DNA of 30,555 nucleotides from a virus, in IMG/VR virus record IMGVR_UViG_3300049893_000099, positions 1 to 30,555 of that record; one strand, written 5' to 3'. A program made the position numbers and the translations under genes. This document shows, piece by piece, positions 19,548 through 26,645 of this stretch. Under the pieces are notes generated by a model, which searched no databases, was not told where the DNA came from, and saw nothing but the letters and a program-made list of their open reading frames with translations. The stretch's first letter is position 1; every line of letters begins with the position of its first letter.

Positions 19548-19916
19548 TTACTGAAGGGTGAGTTGATAGAGGGTGTTTTGGTATAAACCAACAATTTCAT
19601 CAATCTTGTTTTGCAAAGCAGTCTCAGTCCTTGGGACGATCTGTTGGCGGTTAGACTCAATCCAATCCATTTGCTGGCGCAAGACCTCAGAGACAGTCCC
19701 TTTGTACTTGTTGGTGACATAAGGAACATCAATACGCATTGCATAACGCCCCATATACTGTTGGGCAAAGTCATCTGCCAAAGGGATAATCCCCTCGTAG
19801 AACTCATTTAATGTCTTGTGTTCGGCAAAAGATAGGGTTTTAAGATGGATTCTGTGGGTAATCTCTCTAGCGAGAAACAGTAAACCTACAAATTCACCTG
19901 CGCTGTTCGTTGCCAT
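19548..19916 (-). CDS. DUF5856-like helical protein
   Basis: The 122-residue product has FVGLLFLAREITHRIHLKTL and FAEHKTLNEFYEGIIPLADD, four-helix-like segments with a conserved His/Glu pattern (HRIHLKT, EH, EFYEG) that resembles the DUF5856 family and, loosely, ferritin/Dps bundles. The ATG at 19916 has AAGGA 6 bases upstream; another ATG at 19922 overlaps the previous stop and would add two residues. Metal binding is possible from the His/Glu pattern but unproven. Confidence 0.6.
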   Translation of the reverse strand: MATNSAGEFVGLLFLAREITHRIHLKTLSFAEHKTLNEFYEGIIPLADDFAQQYMGRYAMRIDVPYVTNKYKGTVSEVLRQQMDWIESNRQQIVPRTETALQNKIDEIVGLYQNTLYQLTLQ

Positions 19917-19918
19917 CT

Positions 19919-20329
19919 TCATTCCTTAGTTATTGGGCCACCCGATTTCCAAGCATCACAGGTGCGTTTGGCGGCACAAGTGAAGTGGAAAAGTTCACAA
20001 AATCCTAGATTTGCCGCATCAATAAACTGCTGATCGTAGGACAACTCTTTTTCAGAAATATTCATTGCCTCTAAGCCACCTTTGATGCACTCCATCATCT
20101 TTGGAGTCTGGATAAATGCGGCACAGTTGCCACAACGCATATCCATAATATCTTTGGTAGGGGCTTTGTACATCTTGGCTTTCTTCAGCCAAAACGCATG
20201 GTTAGCATCGTTAGGATTGGGTGGGCCGTATCCATACTCTTTGAAAGCATGGTTTCTGTTCTTCAAATTGGTAGAAACATCCTGAGTTGCCACAGGACAA
20301 ACTGACCCTGACAACATCCCTTGTTTCAT
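19919..20329 (-). CDS. cysteine-rich protein of aquatic-phage type
   Basis: The 136-residue protein (ATG at 20329, overlapping the upstream stop as ATGA) has Cys11, 66, 69, 81, 111, 118 and 124. The core RCGNCAAFIQTPKMMEC and GFCELFHFTCAAKRTCDAWK is reminiscent of small iron-sulfur (HiPIP-like) or zinc proteins, and the N-terminal half contains NANHAF-type and NPNDANHAFW segments repeated twice (NHAF at 26-29 and 43-46). I recall related proteins in other aquatic phages but no function. A longer start at 20398 lies inside the upstream gene and is rejected. Confidence 0.65.
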   Translation of the reverse strand: MKQGMLSGSVCPVATQDVSTNLKNRNHAFKEYGYGPPNPNDANHAFWLKKAKMYKAPTKDIMDMRCGNCAAFIQTPKMMECIKGGLEAMNISEKELSYDQQFIDAANLGFCELFHFTCAAKRTCDAWKSGGPITKE

Positions 20330-20532
20330 CTTATTAACTTTCCACCAACAAAGGTGATCAAACCACCAATAGCCGAAGCAATCATCATCCCTGTCCAAAA
20401 GCCACCCTTAGACTTGTTTGCCAACTCAAGCAAAGCCTTTACATCCTTGGATAACTGGTGAACTTCATTCTGGAGAGCCTCTACTTGGGCTTCCAACTTG
20501 CCAAATTCTCTTGCGCTTATATCGTCACTCAT
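20326..20532 (-). CDS. coiled-coil plus transmembrane protein, holin candidate
   Basis: The 68-residue protein has an N-terminal coiled coil (REFGKLEAQVEALQNEVHQL, continuing to about residue 40), then one membrane helix (WTGMMIASAIGGLITFVGG, about 46-64) and a short basic end. This matches small XhlA-type or related phage holin-associated proteins. It is far from the endolysin (12 kb), which is unusual for a holin but seen in podoviruses such as T7. ATGA overlap joins it to the upstream gene. Confidence 0.6.
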   Translation of the reverse strand: MSDDISAREFGKLEAQVEALQNEVHQLSKDVKALLELANKSKGGFWTGMMIASAIGGLITFVGGKLIR

Positions 20533-20732
20533 AACAGTACCTGTTCCTTACGGGGTCTTCCCATAGGTTTTCTAAGAGTAATTGTGTGCCTTGTTCCATC
20601 GTCTTTAACATCTTCCACCACAATAGAGTCATCAACATACTCATATTCGGGATGACGTTTCATCTCATCAATGTCGTGTTGCGCTGAGAATTGAATCACA
20701 GTTCCGCTACGCTTACATTTGAACAAAGCCAT
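20529..20732 (-). CDS. small hypothetical protein
   Basis: A 67-residue protein starting MALFKCKRSGTVIQFSAQHD, then MKRHPEYEYVDDS, ending in a basic GRPRKEQ motif like an AT-hook core (GRPRK). It is a small conserved-looking component of the late operon just after the second terminator. The AT-hook-like end hints at DNA binding, but a single such motif is weak evidence. Confidence 0.6.
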   Translation of the reverse strand: MALFKCKRSGTVIQFSAQHDIDEMKRHPEYEYVDDSIVVEDVKDDGTRHTITLRKPMGRPRKEQVLL

Positions 20733-20750
20733 AGGTATTCCTTAATAGAA

Positions 20751-20776
20751 GAAAGGAGGGCAAGCCCCCCTTCCTT
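20751..20776 (-). terminator. intrinsic terminator after decoration gene, leftward
   Basis: Just beyond the decoration-protein stop, the minus strand reads AAAGGAAGGG, a short loop, then CCCTCCTTT followed by CTTCTATT. The hairpin is G/C-rich with one or two unpaired bases, and the T tract is imperfect, so termination is probably partial. It would reduce transcription into the downstream tail genes. Confidence 0.55.
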
Positions 20777-21100
20777 TTAGACCATGCGAACTACAACGAG
20801 TCGCAATGTGGTTGACGCTAAGTCAACAGTAGCAGTAGATTCATTCTGAATACGGAATTTGACGGTATTAGCGGCAGAGACATACCCTGTCACAGTCAAA
20901 CCAACCAAATCCACACCCAAAGATGCACCAATAACCATGTCACCCAAGGCAACGCCTGGGATCGTTATGTCATCAGTCTCACCTGCCCCATCAACCAATG
21001 AACCTGCGTTCAGCGTTGCTGTTACAGCCCATGTATCAGAGAAAAGACCACGAAACTGGTCATTACCTCTGCGAGTCGTTACGGAAGAAGCCGTTGCCAT
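20777..21100 (-). CDS. probable head decoration protein
   Basis: The 107-residue protein is almost all strand (TWAVTATLNAGSLVDGAGET, ALGDMVIGASLGVDLVGLTV, then VDLASTTLRLVVVRMV), Ala/Val/Thr-rich and encoded immediately after the major capsid protein. Size, strand content and position fit a capsid decoration or cementing protein. TAGGAG precedes the ATG by 6-7 bases. A small fibre protein is the alternative. Confidence 0.6.
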   Translation of the reverse strand: MATASSVTTRRGNDQFRGLFSDTWAVTATLNAGSLVDGAGETDDITIPGVALGDMVIGASLGVDLVGLTVTGYVSAANTVKFRIQNESTATVDLASTTLRLVVVRMV

Positions 21101-21120
21101 TTATTTCTCCTAATTAAAGT

Positions 21121-21150
21121 TTAAAAAGACCCCCCAGTTACGGGGGGAGC
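21121..21150 (-). terminator. strong Rho-independent terminator after major capsid gene
   Basis: Six G and six C bases (21130-21135 CCCCCC, 21142-21147 GGGGGG) form a perfect stem around a 6-base loop. On the minus strand it is followed by TCTTTTTAAA. It lies 9 bases beyond the capsid stop codon and 21 bases before the decoration ATG. Its position parallels the T7 terminator after gene 10. Confidence 0.85.
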
Positions 21151-21158
21151 AACTGCAA

Positions 21159-22130
21159 TTAGGCTGGAACTGCCAAAGCAAATGCAGATGAGGACTTAGC
21201 CGCACCAGTAGATGCCAAGGTACGCAAGGCGGCTACGCCATACAGAGTGTCAGATGTAAACAATGTACCGAGGTACTCTTGCTTGTACTGAGTCTGTGAG
21301 CGAACTGCTTGCTGTTCCACCAATACCATAGCCTCTTTGTGACCCATCAAGCAAATGCGGTCAGCACCAGAGTTACCAGCACCCGTATCAGCGTTAGAGG
21401 AAACAAACACGGGGATACCGTACAAGTTACCAATCTCACCATTGCGGATTGCATCGCCATTACCCACGAAAGCCTGTTCGGTGTAACGAGCCAAGCCCAT
21501 CAAGGTGTTACGGCTTGAGGGTGGGATGACGAAGAAACGTCCGTCCATTGGGACATCGTTGTCGTCAAGGCGTTGGATGGTTCTACGGATAGCGGCATCT
21601 GTCAAAGCAGAAGCGTTAGAGGTAGAACTGTTGTATGCAGTCGTTCCGTCACCACCAATGTATGCCTTGGTAGAAGAGGAAGAGGTTGCATAGTCATCAG
21701 TACCGATGGTTGCACCATTGAAGGCACGACCCAACTGTACCAAGTCTGTATCGACTTGTTTAGCCAATGCGTAACCTGCGTCACCTGTGTAGAAACTACG
21801 TAGGCTATTCAAGGCTTGTGCTTCAACGATGTCTTCGATCAAACGGCTATATTCATAGTGTTTGTTGATAGACACTTGTACTTCTGACTCGGTGTTAACG
21901 ATCAAAGTTACAGCGTTGGTTGCACCCTTGGCAGACGCAGAACCACGAACAGGTGCTGGAATGTGAACGGTGTCACCTTTCTTGCCCTTGAAGTTCATAC
22001 GCATGACTAGGTTAGCCAAAACGAGGTTTTTCTTGTAAGACGCAATAATCTCGTCCGACCAAATTTCAGGGATGAAATTAGCCGCAGTCGTTACGGTCGT
22101 ATTATTTGCTGGGGAAAATGCTGTCGCCAT
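21159..22130 (-). CDS. major capsid protein, HK97 fold
   Basis: The 323-residue protein has an N-arm (NFIPEIWSDEIIASYKKNLV), an E-loop-like region (GKKGDTVHIPAPVRGSASAK), and a long spine helix with YSRLIEDIVEAQALNSLRSF, followed by P-domain segments (RRTIQRLDDNDVPMDGRFFV, IPPSSRNTLMGLARY) and GNLYGIPVFVSSN, all usual for podoviral capsid proteins. It is flanked by scaffold and decoration genes. TTAAGGAG lies 7 bases before the ATG and a strong terminator follows, both consistent with very high expression. Confidence 0.9.
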   Translation of the reverse strand: MATAFSPANNTTVTTAANFIPEIWSDEIIASYKKNLVLANLVMRMNFKGKKGDTVHIPAPVRGSASAKGATNAVTLIVNTESEVQVSINKHYEYSRLIEDIVEAQALNSLRSFYTGDAGYALAKQVDTDLVQLGRAFNGATIGTDDYATSSSSTKAYIGGDGTTAYNSSTSNASALTDAAIRRTIQRLDDNDVPMDGRFFVIPPSSRNTLMGLARYTEQAFVGNGDAIRNGEIGNLYGIPVFVSSNADTGAGNSGADRICLMGHKEAMVLVEQQAVRSQTQYKQEYLGTLFTSDTLYGVAALRTLASTGAAKSSSAFALAVPA

Positions 22131-22156
22131 GTTAATTCTCCTTAAGAATCAATAAC

Positions 22157-22912
22157 TTACTTCACCCGACCTTCAGCATACGCTTGCATGATTTCCGCAG
22201 AAAGTGCCTCGTATCTGTCAGGATCGGTCATTTTTAGCCGAATTAGGTCAGCCCTCCTGTAAGTACGCTTGCCTGATTCTCCCGATCCACCTACATCCAC
22301 AGATGCCGCCTTGAGACTATTCTTGCGATTTGACTCTGCGTCAGAAGTCACTTGTTTAGTCTTAACGCCACGTAACTGCTTGAAGGTAGATAACAATTCA
22401 TTAGCACTATCGTAGTCAAATTCACCATCAGCCTTCGCATACAACGCCATCCGTACATTGGAGGATTTAACCCAATTTACGAACTCTGGATCGGCAGAAA
22501 TCTGCTGATAATCAGGGTGTTCTTGCGCTAACTTCTGCTGAATCTGCATCCTTTTGAAGTCATTAGCCGCTTGTTTAGCCGCCAACACATCGGGATGTCT
22601 CTCAACCGTACTCTGAATCGCCTTCTGAGGATTCTCAAAAAAGTCTACTTCAGGTTCAACTTCAGCGTGTTGGACTTTCGTTCCGAGATTTTGCTTAATC
22701 AACTCGTCAGCAAGTTTGCGAACCTCTCCAACCTCTTGAGCCTGCTTACCAATCAACTTTTCAGCCTCTTGGTGCATTTTGATGATATCTTCTAAGTTTT
22801 TATTCCTATATTTCTCAGGAATCTTAGTATCATCTACTTCAATTTGGTCTTGAATCTTCGCTTCTTCTGCCTCTAACTCGTTAGGCATCTCGTCTTCTTT
22901 GTCAATCAACAT
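22157..22912 (-). CDS. capsid scaffolding protein
   Basis: From the ATG at 22912 (AAGGA 6 bases upstream) the product is 251 residues. It is acidic at the N-terminus (MPNELEAEEAKIQDQIEVDD), helical throughout (LEDIIKMHQEAEKLIGKQAQ), and ends in a positively charged helical segment (RTYRRADLIRLKMTDPDRYE) as scaffolds need for capsid binding. Directly upstream of the capsid gene, its usual place. An ATG-like start at 22936 has a poorer ribosome site. No protease domain is seen. Confidence 0.8.
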   Translation of the reverse strand: MLIDKEDEMPNELEAEEAKIQDQIEVDDTKIPEKYRNKNLEDIIKMHQEAEKLIGKQAQEVGEVRKLADELIKQNLGTKVQHAEVEPEVDFFENPQKAIQSTVERHPDVLAAKQAANDFKRMQIQQKLAQEHPDYQQISADPEFVNWVKSSNVRMALYAKADGEFDYDSANELLSTFKQLRGVKTKQVTSDAESNRKNSLKAASVDVGGSGESGKRTYRRADLIRLKMTDPDRYEALSAEIMQAYAEGRVK

Positions 22913-22974
22913 ACTGTTTCCTTTTCCTGCCACCAATGGGTTCTAGGAGACTTACACATGAACTCGACAAGTGT

Positions 22975-23205
22975 TTATGAGTTCGCCTTTTGCTCCGCTC
23001 TCAGTTTTTCACGATGGATGCGGTCAAATTGGTTTGCCGCACTAGGGAAATTCCCAGACCACCCTTCTAACTTGAACTTCGGAGCAGAGATTGCTTTGAG
23101 TGCTACCTCTCCGCAATCCCCACACGGAACTTGAGTTGTCTCATAACCAACCAATTTCTCCGTGAGTTGTCCACAAACGCAGACAAAATCATACATTTTC
23201 AACAT
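22975..23205 (-). CDS. FmdB-like zinc-ribbon protein
   Basis: The 76-residue protein has a C-x-C and C-x2-C pair (FVCVCGQ, Cys9 and Cys11; VPCGDCGEV, Cys28 and Cys31) followed by a tail (ISAPKFKLEGWSGNFPSAAN) that is typical of phage FmdB-type zinc ribbons. AGGA precedes the first ATG by 5 bases. The next 60 bases before the scaffold gene show no further gene. Role unknown; possibly a virion assembly factor, given its place between fibre and scaffold genes. Confidence 0.7.
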   Translation of the reverse strand: MLKMYDFVCVCGQLTEKLVGYETTQVPCGDCGEVALKAISAPKFKLEGWSGNFPSAANQFDRIHREKLRAEQKANS

Positions 23206-23428
23206 TTAATTCCTCATAAGCCCGTTTACTGACCTCTCTCAAGGTTTTTAGCCAAACAAGTATGGAAAGTTCGCCTTTTTTGAATTGTAGGCTTTTTTCG
23301 TCAGGGATTGTACTAATATTGTTCAACGATTCCATCATGTTGTCAATATCCTCCATCAAATCCTTCCACCCGTCCATTGCCATCATGGAAAAGCGGTCTT
23401 CGTAGTATTTTTGGAGTTCTGGATTCAT
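23189..23428 (-). CDS. small helical late protein
   Basis: The 79-residue protein begins MNPELQKYYEDRFSMMAMDG and is helical throughout (WKDLMEDIDNMMESLNN, ILVWLKTLREVSKRAYEEL). I recall this opening motif from many aquatic podoviruses, where it lies near the scaffold gene. It shares one base with the preceding gene. Function unknown. Confidence 0.65.
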   Translation of the reverse strand: MNPELQKYYEDRFSMMAMDGWKDLMEDIDNMMESLNNISTIPDEKSLQFKKGELSILVWLKTLREVSKRAYEELNVENV

Positions 23429-23598
23429 TAGGATTCCTCTGCGGGAAGTGGGACGTTGCCCTCGTTAAGCCATGCTAGATAGGCTTGGTAGTCCGCATTT
23501 GCGGAATCTGCTGGAATAAACATAATTGCGTTATCATTCTCATCCAATTTGTTTATTCCTTGCGTTCCATATCCATTCCATTTGGCTAATTTATACAT
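23428..23598 (-). CDS. small tail-associated protein
   Basis: The ATG at 23598 has GGAG 8 bases upstream; the 56-residue product reads YKLAKWNGYGTQGINKLDEN and ends DYQAYLAWLNEGNVPLPAEE. That ending is common in small proteins encoded directly after phage tail fibres, some of which act as fibre assembly chaperones. It follows the fibre gene by two bases. The chaperone role is inferred from position. Confidence 0.6.
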   Translation of the reverse strand: MYKLAKWNGYGTQGINKLDENDNAIMFIPADSANADYQAYLAWLNEGNVPLPAEES

Positions 23599-23600
23599 TG

Positions 23601-26600
23601 TTATAACTCCGCTGATGCTGTCCAAGAAAAGTAATATTCATTTTGATTTCCAGAACCAGGCATGATAATTGTAAATTTTCTATCTCCACCAACAATACTT
23701 CCATTTGTATAGTCTGCATTTCCAGAAATATGATAATAACCAGAACCACCTGCTGTATTGTTATATGTAACTATGGTTGCTGACGCTCGCTTTCGTTGTT
23801 TAAATTGAATGGTTACTGAAAATGCAGATATTGATGTATGGCTTCCTTGCCAGTACTCATAACTTCCACCGCCAAAACCAAATGTTGGAGCAGTACCATA
23901 ATCATGCGATTTTTCGTAGTAGCGTTCACAAAGCGATAACTCACTGCCAATATCGCGATAGTCAAAACTTGTCGCTGTTGAGCCTTTTTCTAGTTGTACG
24001 CCTGTGATGTAGAAGGTTGCTCCGTTTGTACCGACTACGGATGTTGCGCCTGTGGCTGTGTATCCAGCAGTTGAAGTCCACGCTCCAGCAGTAGTTGAAA
24101 AACTAGAGCCAGCACCCATGCCAAATCCTACTTGAATACCAATTCCATTAGTCCCACCAATCCAAGTGCCACTTTGATCTCCAGCAACAGTTACGCTTTT
24201 TTGCTCCCAAGTATTTGCAGAACTAATAGTATAAGTAAAAGGATAGAATCTATTTTCTGCACTATTAAAAAAAGAACCACCAAAAGTTCCTGTCAAAGAA
24301 CTTCTAACCCAAAATGACAATGTTACTGTTTTTGCGTCAACAGTTCCCCATGCCAAATCTGCTGTATTAAAACCTTCAATTTTTTGACGAATAATAAAAT
24401 AATCTGAAGCACCTACGCTATAAGCAGATAAAGATGTAACAAGCATTGAATTGCTAAATCCTACGGGGGCAGTTGATGACTGCTGTGTACTTATTTTTGA
24501 AGACGCAGAAGCATTAAAAACCCATCTATCTAATGTGTATGTATTTCCAGATGCAATAGTCACACTAGCACCAGCATTACGTTGGTCAATCACCATCGCA
24601 CCATTGATGATGCGGTTTTTCATTCCTATATTGCCACCTTGTGTAATGGCTTGCAATTCAGAAGAATATGCTTGTACATCTGTGCCTATTGCTAAACCAA
24701 GATTAGTTCTAGCAGAGGATGCTGTTGTAGCATTTGTTCCACCATTGGCAATTGCCACAGTTCCCGTCACATTGCTTGCCGTTCCCGTGGTGTTTTGGTT
24801 TAGCGTAGGAATGTCTGCGGCAACAATTGCCCTGAATGTTGGCACTCCTGCGCTTCCATTGGGCGAGGCTAAAACATAATTAGCAGTCTTAGACGCATAG
24901 GGATTCTGAGTATCACCATATCCATTTGATAGGCTAATCGCTGGCGTAGCACCACCACTTGAGGCTACTGGTGATGTTCCTGTAACAGAAGTAACTGTTC
25001 CTTGTGGGTTGGACGCAGTTGTGATGCTTGTCACCCGTCCATAGGTATCTACTGTAATTACAGGAATCAAGGTAGAAGAACCCGTAGTCCCTGCCGTGAC
25101 AATTCCGCTTGCTAAATCTATGGTAGGGGTTGCGCCACCAGAAGAAGTAATCCTTCCCGTAGTTCCTGATACAGAAGTAACACCCGTATTGGCAACAGTA
25201 ATCGATCCTGCACCATTGGTGACGCTGATTCCTGTCCCTGCGGTTAAGTTCGCTTTCTCCCACAATGAAGTGGTGGCGTTGTAAATAATCGTCTGTCCGT
25301 TGCTTGGAGATTGAGCCGAAACATTGTGGATTTCGTCTAATTCATAGCCATTTTGGACTTTTACAAACAACTTTCCGTGGACAGCATGGGCATACTCAAC
25401 AACTGCCACATAAACCAAGTGCGTAGGCGCATAGGTCTTGGTTGCAGTCAATGCGCCAGCCGTTGTGCCACTCAAATACAGTTGTGCGCCATCTGTATAG
25501 GCAGAAGTGTCAATCTCAGTAATCAATCCAATGACAGTCACATAGCCATTGGTGTTGTTTGCCAAGTCTGCTGACATCAAGCCTAATGTCTGAGCAGAGG
25601 TAGAGTCAGAAGTAGCCAATGCCTTGGAAACAGTAGGAATCTGTCCCGTAGCACCAGAGATATAAACTGCCGTTCCTTTGGTAAGAGTTGCACCCGTAGT
25701 ATTGCGTACTTGAACCACTACATTTGGTGCATTATTGACAGACAAATCTGCTGTTGTTCCTGTCGTATTGACTGAAACACTATTATCAGTTGAGGTGACA
25801 AACTGTAATGTCTCTGATTGGTCAATCTTTTGCCAAGCAGTTCCATTAAATATCAACCAATCGCCTACCGCCCAATCCGTAATGCCATTAAGATTAGTAG
25901 ACCCAGCAGTAGCAACAACGTAATAGTAACCGTTTGTTCCAGAACTACTAGTAAGAGTTGGAGTATTGCTTGAAGCATTCCATGTTCCTTGGTAAGACAA
26001 ACCACCTGCGACACTTCCCCACGACAAGACACTTCCGTTGGTCGTCAAGAACTTGCCTGAATTTCCTGTTTGACTAGGAATCAGGTTATCTATCTGGGTT
26101 TGAAGGGAGGCTAGAGTATCAAGGACAGACTGAGAAGTACCACCGCCATTGGTAATAACTTTGATTGATTCCGCAAGGTCAGGAGCAACAACTTCACCAA
26201 CATTGAGTTCAACACCACTAGACAACCCAATGATAAGGCTACCATCAAAATCGATACGAGCAGAGGTGACACTAACACCATCAACCCCGTCCACCCCATC
26301 ACGCCCATCTCTGCCATCTTTGCCATTATTTCCTTGAACGCCTTGGTTTCCGTCACGCCCGTCCCTGCCATTGCGCCCATCCTTTCCGTCTTTGCCGTCT
26401 TTACCATCTTTGATAGAGGCAACCCGTTGCTCAATGGCATTTCCGACTTCATCGTACCTAGCACGAATGTCTGCTTCTATGCGTTTTAGTGCATCTACGA
26501 CTAAACCCACATTCTCGCCAATGCGTTGCTTTTGAACTTCCTTGGCTTGGGCGACAGAAGCCTTAATCCCGTCCAAAACAGCCAATTGCTGTTCAGGATT

Positions 26601-26645
26601 CATGTTTTTGAGGATTAACTCCTTGGCTAGGCTTTCAATATCCAT
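23601..26645 (-). CDS. tail fibre with collagen-like stalk
   Basis: This 1014-residue protein has an N-terminal helical part (about 1-78), then 14 collagen-type Gly-X-Y triplets with glycines every third residue from 81 to 123 and mostly charged partners (GKD, GRD, GVD). A long strand-rich region follows, including two copies of a repeat ending SSGGATPTIDL / SSGGATPAISL and an ANGGTNATTASSARTNLGL segment. The last 300 residues begin GMKNRIINGAMVIDQRNAG and look like a sugar-binding tip (NTYTLDRWVF). The trimeric fibre would bind host surface polysaccharide. The gene lies between portal and scaffold, away from the other tail genes. Confidence 0.8.
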   Translation of the reverse strand: MDIESLAKELILKNMNPEQQLAVLDGIKASVAQAKEVQKQRIGENVGLVVDALKRIEADIRARYDEVGNAIEQRVASIKDGKDGKDGKDGRNGRDGRDGNQGVQGNNGKDGRDGRDGVDGVDGVSVTSARIDFDGSLIIGLSSGVELNVGEVVAPDLAESIKVITNGGGTSQSVLDTLASLQTQIDNLIPSQTGNSGKFLTTNGSVLSWGSVAGGLSYQGTWNASSNTPTLTSSSGTNGYYYVVATAGSTNLNGITDWAVGDWLIFNGTAWQKIDQSETLQFVTSTDNSVSVNTTGTTADLSVNNAPNVVVQVRNTTGATLTKGTAVYISGATGQIPTVSKALATSDSTSAQTLGLMSADLANNTNGYVTVIGLITEIDTSAYTDGAQLYLSGTTAGALTATKTYAPTHLVYVAVVEYAHAVHGKLFVKVQNGYELDEIHNVSAQSPSNGQTIIYNATTSLWEKANLTAGTGISVTNGAGSITVANTGVTSVSGTTGRITSSGGATPTIDLASGIVTAGTTGSSTLIPVITVDTYGRVTSITTASNPQGTVTSVTGTSPVASSGGATPAISLSNGYGDTQNPYASKTANYVLASPNGSAGVPTFRAIVAADIPTLNQNTTGTASNVTGTVAIANGGTNATTASSARTNLGLAIGTDVQAYSSELQAITQGGNIGMKNRIINGAMVIDQRNAGASVTIASGNTYTLDRWVFNASASSKISTQQSSTAPVGFSNSMLVTSLSAYSVGASDYFIIRQKIEGFNTADLAWGTVDAKTVTLSFWVRSSLTGTFGGSFFNSAENRFYPFTYTISSANTWEQKSVTVAGDQSGTWIGGTNGIGIQVGFGMGAGSSFSTTAGAWTSTAGYTATGATSVVGTNGATFYITGVQLEKGSTATSFDYRDIGSELSLCERYYEKSHDYGTAPTFGFGGGSYEYWQGSHTSISAFSVTIQFKQRKRASATIVTYNNTAGGSGYYHISGNADYTNGSIVGGDRKFTIIMPGSGNQNEYYFSWTASAEL

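Noticed and set aside
20329-20398. Longer N-terminus for the Cys-rich protein, starting at 20398
   Set aside because: The added residues (many Asp and Trp) are an off-frame reading of the membrane helix of the upstream gene, and the ATGA start at 20329 fits the operon style.
22913-22974. Possible promoter in front of the scaffold gene
   Set aside because: No acceptable pair of -35 and -10 boxes could be found on the minus strand, only a weak imperfect inverted repeat.
24451-24879. A 142-codon plus-strand frame within the tail fibre gene
   Set aside because: It mirrors the Ala/Thr/Val-rich repeats of the fibre on the opposite strand and has no ribosome site.
26290-26405. Short-period DNA repeat resembling a CRISPR or satellite
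   Set aside because: It is the collagen-like Gly-X-Y coding region of the tail fibre, with a nine-base period and no spacers.
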